DNA of 35,726 nucleotides, taken from NCBI RefSeq assembly GCF_002160815.1, contig NZ_NFLH01000025.1, positions 1-35,726 on the forward strand, in the 5' to 3' direction. The notes under the pieces were generated by a model. The model did not search any database, had not been told where the DNA came from, and saw only the letters and a program-made list of their open reading frames with translations. The DNA is from Massilimicrobiota sp. An134. GTDB lineage: Bacteria; Bacillota_I; Bacilli_A; Erysipelotrichales; Coprobacillaceae. Within the stretch, counting starts at the first letter, position 1. Each line of letters starts with the position of its first letter. Positions 24,080 to 32,817 of this stretch are shown one piece after another. Both the position numbers and the translations under genes were made by a program.

Positions 24080-25540
24080 ATGAAATTAAATGAATTACTA
24101 GATGAAATGAATTATCAGTTCATTCAAGGACATTTAGATGAGGAAGTTTCACAAATAGATTATGATTCCAGAACAGTTCAATCAGGCAGTCTATTTGTTT
24201 GTATTCCTGGCGCAAAGGTTGATGGACACTCTTTTATTGATCAGGTTATTCAAAAAGGTGCAAAGGTTATTGTGATTGAACATCCAGTGGAATATCAGGA
24301 AGGAATCACTTATTTATTAGTTGATAATGCAAGAAAGGCTTTAGCGTTACTTTCTTGTGCTTTCTTTCATCATCCAAGTCGTCAAATGAAAGTCATCGGG
24401 ATTACTGGAACTAAAGGGAAAACAACAACATCTTATATGGTGGCTTCTATTTTAGAAAAAGCTCATAAAAAAGTCGGCATTATTGGAACAATTGGTTCTA
24501 TTGTAAATGGTGAATTTAGGAAAACAAAGAATACCACACCTGAATCTTTTGAACTGCAAAAATTAATGCATGAAATGGTAGAAGCTGGTTGTGAATATTG
24601 TGTTATGGAAGTTTCATCACAGGGACTTATGTTAGACCGTGTAACAGGTATTGATTTTGATATAGGTGTTTTTACGAATTTATCACCTGATCATATTGGT
24701 GAAAATGAGCACCGCTCTTTTGAACATTATATGTCATGTAAAAAACAATTGTTTCAAATGTGTCGCATTGGTTTATTCAACAAGGATGATGAACATTATT
24801 TAGATATGATAGATCGTGCTCACTGTCAGATTCAAACTTATTCTATAGATCAGGAAAGTGATTTACAGGCTTGCAACATCAATCTTTATCGTCAAGATAA
24901 TATATTAGGTGTGACATTTGATACAAATGGTGTCATTTCAGCATCATTTCAAACGAATACACCTGGAAAATTTAGTGTCTATAATTCATTAGTCGCAATT
25001 ATGATATGTCATCTTTTAGATATAGATGTTCCTTATATCCAAGAAGCTTTAAAACAAGTCAGTGTAAAAGGACGTGTAGAAATGGTACCAGTTCCTCGTC
25101 CATATACAGTTTTTATTGATTATGCACATAATGCGTTATCTTTTGATAGTATCTTATCGACTATGAGTGAATATCATCCTCACCGTATTTATTGTGTCTA
25201 TGGATTAGGTGGACATAGAGATGTGCATAGACGTTATGGAGCTGGAGAAATTGTCGCAAAATATCATGCTTTCTCTATTTTAACAGCAGATAATCCACGC
25301 GGCGAATCAGTACAAAAAATCTGTCAGGATATTATTGAGGGGATCAATAAAGAAAATGGGGAATATATTGTTATAGAAGATCGTCAACAAGCCATTCATT
25401 ATGCTCTTGAGCATGCTGAAGCTCATGATATTATTTTGTGTCTAGGAAAAGGGCATGAAGATTATCAGATTTTGGATGAAGAACCATTACCTTTTAGTGA
25501 AAGACAAATCATTGAAGAATATTTTCAACAGGAGGACTAA
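24080..25540 (+). CDS. murE: UDP-N-acetylmuramoyl-tripeptide synthetase
   Basis: 486 residues, Mur ligase. N-terminal domain, then the P-loop GITGTKGKTTTSYM (ATP) and the conserved HIGENEHRSFEHYM, with the C-terminal domain near YGLGGHRDVHRR. The substrate motif reads DNPRGE, the form associated with meso-diaminopimelate addition in E. coli and B. subtilis; lysine-adding enzymes have a different residue at the Arg. So the third residue is predicted to be meso-DAP. In-frame ATG 24068 has a near-zero gap to its site; GGTGA before ATG 24080 is better, giving the usual MKLNELL start. Located in a run with EIIC_2 and a polysaccharide deacetylase. Confidence 0.9.
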   Translation: MKLNELLDEMNYQFIQGHLDEEVSQIDYDSRTVQSGSLFVCIPGAKVDGHSFIDQVIQKGAKVIVIEHPVEYQEGITYLLVDNARKALALLSCAFFHHPSRQMKVIGITGTKGKTTTSYMVASILEKAHKKVGIIGTIGSIVNGEFRKTKNTTPESFELQKLMHEMVEAGCEYCVMEVSSQGLMLDRVTGIDFDIGVFTNLSPDHIGENEHRSFEHYMSCKKQLFQMCRIGLFNKDDEHYLDMIDRAHCQIQTYSIDQESDLQACNINLYRQDNILGVTFDTNGVISASFQTNTPGKFSVYNSLVAIMICHLLDIDVPYIQEALKQVSVKGRVEMVPVPRPYTVFIDYAHNALSFDSILSTMSEYHPHRIYCVYGLGGHRDVHRRYGAGEIVAKYHAFSILTADNPRGESVQKICQDIIEGINKENGEYIVIEDRQQAIHYALEHAEAHDIILCLGKGHEDYQILDEEPLPFSERQIIEEYFQQED

Positions 25541-25597
25541 AAAAGACTTTTCATTCATATAGTATCTTGGTGATACATATGAAAAAAGTCTTTTTTT
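25539..25597 (+). terminator. Hairpin spanning the murE end and the next gene's start
   Basis: AAAAAAGACTTTT (25539-25551) is the exact reverse complement of AAAAGTCTTTTTT (25584-25596), with a T run to 25597. The right arm lies inside the deacetylase gene, just after its ATG. The loop holds the ribosome binding site, which is itself in a small stem (GTATC / GATAC, 25562-25566 and 25572-25576). Confidence 0.6.
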
Positions 25598-26973
25598 ATA
25601 CTTTTGTATTTTGTTTGATTGTCTTAATTGTTTATCTATTTTTACAGCCACGTATAACTTTTGTGGATAAAGAAATTCATTTAGCATTATATCAGGAAGT
25701 TGAACCGCTACAATATATTGAAAAACTTTCACATATCGAAGAAGATGAAATCAAGATTGATAATCAAGTTGATAATAGTCAACTTGGTCAATATAAAATA
25801 GTCTATTCTTATCATCAAAAAGTTTTTACTTTAATTGTTTATGTTGATGATATGTTACCTCCACAATTTGAAACACAAAATAAGACAATTTTGAAAGATG
25901 AAACAATATATGCAAAAGAATTGGTTAAAAACATTCGTGATGATTCTAAAACAGAAGTTTATTTTCAACAAAATTATACTTTTCATGAAGTGAAAACTTA
26001 TAAAGTTGTAGTTGTTGTGGAAGATAGTTATGGAAATAAATCAGAGAAAAGTGCCTATGTACAAGTTCAGGCAAAAGATGAACAGCCACCAGTAGTGAGT
26101 GGTTTGACACCCATTACATTATTGATTGGAGATGAAATTGATTTAAAAAAAGATGTCATTGTTAAAGATGATCATGATGATTCACCAGTATTAACCATTG
26201 ATGATTCTAAATTGAATATTCGTAAAATTGGTGAATATGAAGTTTATTATCATGTTAAGGATCAATCGGGTAATGAGGATACATTTATAAGAAAGATTGA
26301 AGTTTTAAGTCAATATGATAATCGTGAAGCTTTAAGTGATGGGAAGAAAACGTGTTATTTAACCTTTGATGATGGTCCATCATCAAATACCAAAGAAATT
26401 CTAGAAATTCTAGATCAATATCATATTAAAGCAACTTTTTTTGTGACAGGAACCTCCCCTAAAGATTTTCATTATATTAAAGAAGCATATCAAAAAGGGC
26501 ACACAATAGGATTGCACACATATAGTCATGATTATGAATATATTTATAGTTCTTTAAAAAATTATATAAGTGATTTAAATAAAATTAAGGATGTTGTTTA
26601 TCAACAAATTGGAATGAATGTGAATTTTATACGTTTTCCAGGTGGTTCCAGTAATCTTGTTTCTAAGAAATATAATGATGGTATCATGACACGTTTAACA
26701 AAAAAGGTTATTGATTTAGGATATCAATATTATGATTGGACTTCTATTAATGGTGATGGAGAAGGGATTAAAACGGTAGACGGTCTTAAAAAGAAAGCTA
26801 TTGAAGAAATTGGGAATCGAGAAGATATTATGTTTTTGATGCATGATAGTGGAACACAAGGAAATACTGTCAAGGCACTGCCAGATATTTTAGATTATCT
26901 CATTGAGCAGGGATATGTTTTTCAGGTATTGGATGAAACTTCTCCAACGTTTCATCATCATGTTCAAAATTAA
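25579..26973 (+). CDS. Polysaccharide deacetylase with Ig-like domains
   Basis: 464 residues. An N-terminal anchor helix (about 1-22), then two or more Ig-like/DUF5011-type segments (about 30-90 and 100-250, with repeated DxxxN, VYVDD and YYHVKDQSGNED features), then a NodB polysaccharide deacetylase domain (about 260-460). NodB motifs: TFDDGP, HTYSHD, RFPGGS, DW and LMHD. The His/His/Asp metal set is complete. It probably deacetylates peptidoglycan or another surface glycan outside the cell. The GGTGAT site at 25569-25574 fits ATG 25579. A TTG at 25567 is in frame but has no better site. Positioned after murE, consistent with cell-wall work. Confidence 0.85.
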   Translation: MKKVFFYTFVFCLIVLIVYLFLQPRITFVDKEIHLALYQEVEPLQYIEKLSHIEEDEIKIDNQVDNSQLGQYKIVYSYHQKVFTLIVYVDDMLPPQFETQNKTILKDETIYAKELVKNIRDDSKTEVYFQQNYTFHEVKTYKVVVVVEDSYGNKSEKSAYVQVQAKDEQPPVVSGLTPITLLIGDEIDLKKDVIVKDDHDDSPVLTIDDSKLNIRKIGEYEVYYHVKDQSGNEDTFIRKIEVLSQYDNREALSDGKKTCYLTFDDGPSSNTKEILEILDQYHIKATFFVTGTSPKDFHYIKEAYQKGHTIGLHTYSHDYEYIYSSLKNYISDLNKIKDVVYQQIGMNVNFIRFPGGSSNLVSKKYNDGIMTRLTKKVIDLGYQYYDWTSINGDGEGIKTVDGLKKKAIEEIGNREDIMFLMHDSGTQGNTVKALPDILDYLIEQGYVFQVLDETSPTFHHHVQN

Positions 26974-27071
26974 GAGATTTGTTTGTTATTATGTCAAAGA
27001 GTTTAGACTAAAAATAAATAAAATCGAGATAAAAACATCTCTTTGTTGTATAATAGACAAGAGGTGTTTTT

Positions 27072-27698
27072 ATGCTTTTAAATGAACAACAATATCAACA
27101 TGCATTCAATTTACTGTGTCATCCAGAACAGAAAAGTTTATTTTTATTAGAATTTGAACAATGGTTTGAGCAGGTTTTTCAATTAAAACTTTATGATTTT
27201 ATTTATGATCAGACACATGATAATCAATCCAGATTGAAACTCATATTATGGAATCATGATGATCAACAAAAAATGAAGAATGGTATAAATTTTGATGAAA
27301 CAAAGCAACAGAAAATTCGTGAACAATTCTTATTACTTTGTCAAAAACATCATATATCTACAAAGTGTCCTTCGATTATCAGTTATGATACATTGGAAGA
27401 TGAAATAAGAAAAAGAATTTTAAACCAGGTACAAAAAGAAATACAAAATATTCATAGACCATATATATGGAAAATCAAAATTATTTTTGATCAAGTTCAT
27501 GTTTTCTATAAAACAGATGAGCAATGTGAAGCTTGCCAGCAAACGGGTATATCTCAAGAAATCAATCAAAAAATCTTAGACATAGTCAAGCCATTGGATT
27601 CATTTCATGTTTTTCATGATAATTTTTCGTGTGTTTTTACCAGTCAACAGACATTGAATGAAAAATATGATGGGAAAATGTTTAATTATACAAGATAG
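27072..27698 (+). CDS. Hypothetical protein (208 aa)
   Basis: Not recognized. Soluble, acidic/Gln- and Asn-rich, with no signal or membrane helix. There are Cys residues in a CEACQQTG stretch, so one CxxC knuckle is present at about residue 152, but no partner pair is clear. A TATAAT sequence is at 27049-27054 and GAGGTG precedes the ATG. A small hairpin GAGAT/ATCTC at 27026-27041 could end the preceding transcript. It stands alone between the deacetylase and the GH1 enzyme. Confidence 0.7.
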   Translation: MLLNEQQYQHAFNLLCHPEQKSLFLLEFEQWFEQVFQLKLYDFIYDQTHDNQSRLKLILWNHDDQQKMKNGINFDETKQQKIREQFLLLCQKHHISTKCPSIISYDTLEDEIRKRILNQVQKEIQNIHRPYIWKIKIIFDQVHVFYKTDEQCEACQQTGISQEINQKILDIVKPLDSFHVFHDNFSCVFTSQQTLNEKYDGKMFNYTR

Positions 27699-27726
27699 TT
27701 TTATTAAAAATTCAAGTTATTTTTCA

Positions 27727-27737
27727 TTGAATTTCAA
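27727..27737 (+). promoter_or_regulatory. Small palindrome upstream of the GH1 gene
   Basis: TTGAATTTCAA (TTGAA-T-TTCAA) lies 44 nt before the start. It is a possible operator for the neighbouring LacI protein; short, so weak. Confidence 0.3.
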
Positions 27738-27781
27738 GTAAATTGATGAAAAAATAAAAGTAAAATAAAGGAGGATGAACG

Positions 27782-29125
27782 ATGTTAAGAAAAGATTTTT
27801 TATGGGGTGGGGCAGTCACTGCTCATCAAAGTGAAGGAGCTTATCAGGAAGGAGGAAAAGTTCCAGCTGTCTGTGATTTAACTGTAACAGGTGATTTCTC
27901 AGATTTTAAAGATGGTATTGATAGTTATCATAGATATAAAGAAGATTTTGACTTATTTCAAGAAATGGGATTTAATGCTTATCGTTTTTCTATAGACTGG
28001 TCTAGATTGATGAGTGATGAAAATACTTATAATGAAGCAGGTTTCCAATTTTATGATGAATTTATTGATGCCTTAAAAGAAAGAGGAATGGAACCTATTC
28101 CAACTTTATATCATTTTGAAATGCCAGTTTATTTACAAGAAAAATATAATGGTTTTGCAAGTCGAAAAGTTGTTGATATTTTTGTGGAATTATGCAAAAA
28201 AATTGTAGATCGATATAATGATAAAGTTAATTATTGGATTATTTTTAATGAACAAAATGGTATTCTTCAAAAAGGACCTAAAATGTTTTTTGGTGGAGTA
28301 TGTCCTGAAGGGATGAACCCACAAACATTTGATAATCAAATTATGCATAATACTTTGATTGCACATAGTTTAGTCAATGATTATATTCACCAAAAAGGTG
28401 GAAAAGTCATGGGAATGGCCACTGTTGTTCAAAGTTATCCTGAAACTTGTCATCCTTTAGATACACTTGAAAGTATGAAAGCACAAAGTGAAGCTTATGT
28501 TTTCTTAGATGTATTTGCAAGAGGACATTATAATTCTTATTACTATGCAAATATGAAAAATGAAGGAACAATGCCTGAAATTCTTGATGGTGATTTTGAT
28601 ATTTTAAAATTAGGAAAAACTGATTATTTATCTATTAGTTACTATATGTCTACAATTTCTCATTATGGAGAACAAAGTTTAACAAATGTCAATGATGTTG
28701 TAATTAAGAAAAATCCATATTTGGAAATGTCTGATTTTGGATGGTCAATTGATCCTGTTGGATTAAGAATTACTTTACGTCAATTATACGATCGTTATGA
28801 AATGCCTATCTATGTAGTTGAAAATGGCTTTGGTTGTGATGATGAAATCAATGAAAATGGTGAAATCATTGATGATTATCGTATAGATTATATGCGTAAG
28901 CATATTGAAGAAATGAAAAAAGCAGTTGAAGAAGGTGTAGATTGTCGAGGATATCTTGTCTGGGGACCAGTTGATATTTTAAGCAGCCGTGCTAATATGA
29001 ATAAAAGATATGGGATGATTTATGTCAATCGTAAAAATAATGATTTAAAAGATATGAAAAGAATGAAGAAAAAATCTTTTGATTGGTACAAACATGTCAT
29101 TGAAACAAATGGAGAAGAATTATAA
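27782..29125 (+). CDS. GH1 family 6-phospho-beta-glycosidase
   Basis: 447 residues of glycoside hydrolase family 1. Start LRKDFLWGGAVTAHQSEGA (GH1 signature). The acid/base Glu is in IIFNEQNGI, where many GH1 enzymes have NEP; the nucleophile Glu is in YVVENGFG. The C-terminal SSRANMNKRYGMIYVNR fits the S-x5-K-x-Y phosphate-binding signature of 6-phospho-beta-glycosidases. So the substrate is probably a beta-glucoside phosphate such as cellobiose- or salicin-phosphate, imported by a PTS encoded elsewhere. AAAGGAGG precedes the ATG. A LacI regulator follows. Confidence 0.9.
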   Translation: MLRKDFLWGGAVTAHQSEGAYQEGGKVPAVCDLTVTGDFSDFKDGIDSYHRYKEDFDLFQEMGFNAYRFSIDWSRLMSDENTYNEAGFQFYDEFIDALKERGMEPIPTLYHFEMPVYLQEKYNGFASRKVVDIFVELCKKIVDRYNDKVNYWIIFNEQNGILQKGPKMFFGGVCPEGMNPQTFDNQIMHNTLIAHSLVNDYIHQKGGKVMGMATVVQSYPETCHPLDTLESMKAQSEAYVFLDVFARGHYNSYYYANMKNEGTMPEILDGDFDILKLGKTDYLSISYYMSTISHYGEQSLTNVNDVVIKKNPYLEMSDFGWSIDPVGLRITLRQLYDRYEMPIYVVENGFGCDDEINENGEIIDDYRIDYMRKHIEEMKKAVEEGVDCRGYLVWGPVDILSSRANMNKRYGMIYVNRKNNDLKDMKRMKKKSFDWYKHVIETNGEEL

Positions 29126-29128
29126 AAA

Positions 29129-29212
29129 AGCCATGTTATAACTGATATGGTAACCGCCCTTAACAGTATTTTATTAAGGGCGGACATCATATCATAACGA
29201 CATGGTTTTTTC
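29129..29212 (+). terminator. Long composite hairpin terminator after GH1
   Basis: Three nested paired sections: CCATGT/ACATGG (29131-29136, 29200-29205), TGATATG/CATATCA (29143-29149, 29188-29194), and the GC-rich inner CCGCCCTTAA/TTAAGGGCGG (29154-29163, 29174-29183). A T run follows the outer stem. It is far longer than a usual terminator. Confidence 0.75.
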
Positions 29213-29308
29213 TATTTGATAATGATATACTATAAAAGATAAAAACAATTATAAAATATTTTTAAAAAGATATAATGAAAATAATAATGAGAATAAGAGG
29301 AATTAAAG

Positions 29309-30328
29309 ATGAAGGTAACAATGAGAGATATCGCTGAAAAATTGAATATTTCGATTAATGCTGTATCCATTGCTTTAAATGATAAACCAGGTGTGAGTGA
29401 TCAAATGCGTTTGCTTATTTTACGTACGGCTGATGAAATGGGATATATTAATGAAAAGCGAAAATATTTATCTGTTTTTTCTAGATCAAATATATGTATT
29501 ATGATGCAAAGTTATTATGCAGATGCAGGCCATTTTTATTCCATTGTTTTAAAATCTATTGTAGAAGAGGCTAAGATTTTAGGCTATTCTTCCATTATGC
29601 ACTATTTTGAAGATGCCAATATGGATATCCCTGAATGTATTTTAGAAAGAAAAGTAGCAGGTATTTTGATTGTTGGAAAAATCTCTTCTGGAAATCTAAA
29701 AACATTAAAAAATCCAGGAATACCAATTGTATTAGTTGATTTTACTTCATTGTATGATGCTTGTGATTGTATACTCACTCATAATAAACAAGGTGGGTAT
29801 ATGATTACAAACTATGTTATTCAAAAAGGATACAAAAAGATTGGCTTTTTTGGTGATTTGAACTATTCTTTGAGTTTTCAAGATCGCTTTATAGGATATA
29901 AGGAAGCGCTTATTCATCATCATTTGATCAATGGGTATTGTGATGAACAATATATTCATAAATATTCTTTTTTAGAAAATATTGAAAAGTACATTCTTCA
30001 CCATCAGATAGATTGTATTGTATCTCTTTTACAATCGAAAGAATTACCTGAAGTACTTATTTGTGCTAATGATTCAAATGCTTTTATAGTTATACAGGCC
30101 TTAACAAAATTAGGTTTGAAAGTTCCTGATGATATTGGAGTAACAGGATTTGATGACATACCTTTAGCACAAAAAATGATTCCCCCTTTAACAACATTAC
30201 AAGTTCAAAAAGAAAGTATGGGAAAAGAGGCTGTACACAGACTGGTTGATCGTATTCAAAGAAAGGATTATATTCCAACCACAGAGTTATTAAGTGTTCA
30301 TATTATTGAAAGATTATCTGTGAAGTAA
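29309..30328 (+). CDS. LacI family transcriptional regulator
   Basis: 339 residues. N-terminal helix-turn-helix with hinge (MKVTMRDIAEKLNISINAVS), then a periplasmic-binding-like sensor domain ending DIGVTGFDDIPLAQKMIPPL, a classic LacI/GalR feature. It lies downstream of the GH1 gene on the same strand, so it probably controls that gene in response to a beta-glucoside. AGAGGAATTAAAG lies before the ATG. Its stop is 15 nt from the converging end of gltX. Confidence 0.9.
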   Translation: MKVTMRDIAEKLNISINAVSIALNDKPGVSDQMRLLILRTADEMGYINEKRKYLSVFSRSNICIMMQSYYADAGHFYSIVLKSIVEEAKILGYSSIMHYFEDANMDIPECILERKVAGILIVGKISSGNLKTLKNPGIPIVLVDFTSLYDACDCILTHNKQGGYMITNYVIQKGYKKIGFFGDLNYSLSFQDRFIGYKEALIHHHLINGYCDEQYIHKYSFLENIEKYILHHQIDCIVSLLQSKELPEVLICANDSNAFIVIQALTKLGLKVPDDIGVTGFDDIPLAQKMIPPLTTLQVQKESMGKEAVHRLVDRIQRKDYIPTTELLSVHIIERLSVK

Positions 30329-30343
30329 ATGAATTATCTGTAT

Positions 30344-31753
30344 TTATAGAGAATCTTTAAGATTTTGAATAGCTTGATTCAGACGTTTCAATGTTTCTTC
30401 TTTTCCGAATATGTGGACTAGTTCAACGGCACCACCAGCACTAGAACGTTTATGAGTTAAGGCAGCTCTGACAGGTTCCATGATTTGACCATTTTTCATA
30501 CCATTTTCTTTAGCAAGATTGATAAAGAATTGAAGAATATTTTCATCATTTTGAAAATCTGATATTTCATGCAAATGGTTTTGTACTAATAAGAGAGCAT
30601 TGAGTGATTTTTCAGGATTTGTTTTAAATTTTTTATGAGAATAGACTTGAATATCAAATGGATATGCCTGATTGATAAAGTCTAATGTTTCTTGAATGAT
30701 TGCATCATTGACCTGAAGTAAACGAGGTTGTAGGACACGAGAGACTTCTAATAAATGAACAGATTGATGAATAAAAGAATAGTGTGGTAATAAAAGTTTA
30801 TGAAAATCCTGCAAAGGCATATTGCGTAAATACATACCATTGATCCATTTTAATTTTTCTATATCAAAAATAGCAGGAGCTTTAGAAATATGATGAATAT
30901 CAAATTGTTCAATCAATTCATTTAAAGATAAGATTTCACAACCTTCAGGAGCCCATCCTAAAAGTGCAATATAATTCATAATAGCTTCAGTTAAAAAACC
31001 CTGATTTTTTAAATCATAATAAGATGCATCACCATCACGTTTACTTAATTTATGTGTTTCATCTTTATTGACGGTAGGAAGGTGAATATAAGTGGGGATA
31101 TCCCAACCTAATGTCTGATAAATCAGATTATATTTAGGAGTACTGGAAAGATATTCGTTTCCTCGTACAACATGAGTGATGTTCATGAGATGATCATCAA
31201 TAACATTTGCAAAATTATATGTAGGATAGCCATCACTTTTAATGAGAATACCTTCATTTAAGGTTTTGTTTTCGACTTCAATATGTCCATAGACTTCATC
31301 ATCAAAACTCGTTATACTTGTTTGAGGAATGGTTTGTCTAATAACATAAGGAGTACCATTTTGAATCTTTTGTTGAATTTCTTCATCACTTAAATGAATA
31401 CAAGGATCTTGTTCTTTGATTTCATCTGAACAAAAACAATAATGAGCACCACCTTTACGAATTAATTCTTGAGCATAATGATGATAAATATCTAATCTTT
31501 GTGATTGGATATATGGTCCATAAGGACCACCCATTTGAGGACCTTCATCATAATGTAGACCTGTTTCTTCTAAAGTCTGATATATCAATTGACTGGCATT
31601 ACTGACTTCTCTTTTTTGATCAGTATCTTCAATTCTTAAAATAAAGTCCCCATTATTCTTTTTGGCGATTAAATAACAATATAAAGCTGTTCTTAAATTA
31701 CCAATATGCATGTAGCCAGTAGGACTAGGTGCAAAACGTGTGCGTATTTTCAT
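30344..31753 (-). CDS. gltX: Glutamyl-tRNA synthetase
   Basis: 469 residues, class I synthetase: RFAPSPTGYMHIGNLRTALY with HIGN (HIGH motif), WAPEG region and KLSKRDGD (KMSKS). The frame is open to 31846, but that stretch is the antisense of the tRNA-Gln gene; AAAGGAG before ATG 31753 gives the normal MKIRTRFAPS start, so I use it. In Firmicutes this enzyme usually also charges tRNA-Gln with glutamate, to be amidated by GatCAB. It is divergent from a tRNA-Gln gene 48 nt away. Confidence 0.95.
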   Translation of the reverse strand: MKIRTRFAPSPTGYMHIGNLRTALYCYLIAKKNNGDFILRIEDTDQKREVSNASQLIYQTLEETGLHYDEGPQMGGPYGPYIQSQRLDIYHHYAQELIRKGGAHYCFCSDEIKEQDPCIHLSDEEIQQKIQNGTPYVIRQTIPQTSITSFDDEVYGHIEVENKTLNEGILIKSDGYPTYNFANVIDDHLMNITHVVRGNEYLSSTPKYNLIYQTLGWDIPTYIHLPTVNKDETHKLSKRDGDASYYDLKNQGFLTEAIMNYIALLGWAPEGCEILSLNELIEQFDIHHISKAPAIFDIEKLKWINGMYLRNMPLQDFHKLLLPHYSFIHQSVHLLEVSRVLQPRLLQVNDAIIQETLDFINQAYPFDIQVYSHKKFKTNPEKSLNALLLVQNHLHEISDFQNDENILQFFINLAKENGMKNGQIMEPVRAALTHKRSSAGGAVELVHIFGKEETLKRLNQAIQNLKDSL

Positions 31754-31760
31754 TTTTTTC

Positions 31761-31815
31761 TTTACTCCTTTAAAAAAAAGATATATAATAGATTTTGTGA
31801 TTGGGGTATAGCCAA
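31761..31815. promoter_or_regulatory. Overlapping divergent promoters: tRNA-Gln and gltX
   Basis: Plus strand: TTTACT (31761-31766), 17 bp, TATAAT (31784-31789), tRNA starts at 31802. Minus strand: TTGGCT (31815-31810) inside the tRNA gene, 18 bp, TATTAT (31791-31786). The two -10 boxes overlap. The gltX promoter is inferred and weaker. Confidence 0.5.
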
Positions 31816-31877
31816 GTGGTAAGGCATCAGACTCTGAATCTGACATTTCCTTGGTTCGAATCCAAGTACCCCAGCCA
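31802..31877 (+). tRNA. tRNA-Gln(CTG)
   Basis: 76 nt with CCA. Acceptor TGGGGTA/TACCCCA, anticodon arm TCAGA-CTCTGAA-TCTGA (anticodon CTG, Gln, codon CAG), T arm CTTGG-TTCGAAT-CCAAG. An initial-T acceptor is usual for Gln tRNAs. Confidence 0.95.
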
Positions 31878-31887
31878 TAGAGTTATC

Positions 31888-31913
31888 AAAGAATCATTCG
31901 TGATTCTTTTTTT
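31888..31913 (+). terminator. Terminator of tRNA-Gln
   Basis: AAAGAATCA (31888-31896) and TGATTCTTT (31901-31909) with a TTCG tetraloop and a T run to 31913. Confidence 0.85.
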
Positions 31914-32597
31914 AATTTAAATTATAAATGATATGAGTGTCAAATCTCATTTCATATAGATTGATTTTATAATCTCTATTCTTTATTATATGAGCAAAAA
32001 ATTATTTTCGCAATGAAATATACATATTATCATTTTAGTATTTATAGATGTTTTAAAGGTCAATGATTAAAATCTGGACCCTTCAATTATTTAAAGTCCT
32101 ATTGGCGTAGTTCTCTTTCTCTTTGAGTATTTTTATTTACTCATATAGTTCCCACTTCTAGTGTGCCACAAAGAATGATAGTGTAAATTAAAAGAATGAT
32201 AAAATACGTCAATTGAAAAATGAAATTTTATTCCTAGACGACATTATGATTGGAGGAATATTTTTAATGTATTTTTGAACGTCAATTAAGTTGCTTTTAT
32301 ACTTATATAAATAATCATCATAAATAAGAAGTCATAAACTATGTTTTTTTAAATGAGTGTCGTAAATTAATATGTAAATTTTTAATTTTAACTACTTTTA
32401 ATATAGACTTAAAAATATTTTTTCAATTCTTTTTAATTTAATTGGATATATACTAATGATATTATAATAAATACAGTTTCTAAATATGTGGATAAAAAAA
32501 GATATTTCCTTGATATTCAATGTCATATGTTTTATCTCTAATTTAAGAGTATATTTTTCTTTGATATTATGGTATATTATAAGCAGAGGTGATATTC
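31914..32597. other. Long AT-rich stretch without a gene
   Basis: No intact gene. It contains a TGAGTA/TACTCA hairpin around 32136-32155, a repeated AAAGAATGATA at about 32169 and 32192, two copies of a GTCAATT stretch, and the left copy of the 45-bp direct repeat (32320-32364). The composition and scattered stop codons suggest a decayed insertion sequence or other mobile gene, which I cannot name. Confidence 0.45.
32320..32364 (+). repeat. Direct repeat D, left copy
   Basis: A 45-nt sequence from ATAAATAAGAAGTCATAAAC to AATGAGTGTCGTA. Identical to 33539-33585 except for a 2-nt insertion (CT) in the second copy. The pair brackets the toxin-antitoxin genes. Confidence 0.8.
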
Positions 32598-32816
32598 ATG
32601 GATTCTAAATTGAATGTAAATGATTTTCCAACTTCTAATGGTATTTCTAAAATACCTACAGATTTATTAACAAAAATGATAAAAATTTATAATGATAGTA
32701 TTGATGAAGAATTTGAGAATAGAACTTTAGAAAAATATAAGCTCATCAAAGAAGGAAAAATAAAAACACATACTGAAGAAGAATTTTTTACTATTTTGGA
32801 AGAATCAGGGCTTTAA
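32598..32816 (+). CDS. Putative type II antitoxin
   Basis: 72 residues, very acidic/charged, with no hydrophobic core beyond one helix. A GAGGTGAT site sits just before ATG 32598, so a GTG at 32589 is not needed. It is one nucleotide from a RelE/ParE-like gene and precedes it, the usual antitoxin-toxin order. The family cannot be named from the sequence alone; the call rests mostly on context. Confidence 0.55.
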   Translation: MDSKLNVNDFPTSNGISKIPTDLLTKMIKIYNDSIDEEFENRTLEKYKLIKEGKIKTHTEEEFFTILEESGL

Positions 32817-32817
32817 T

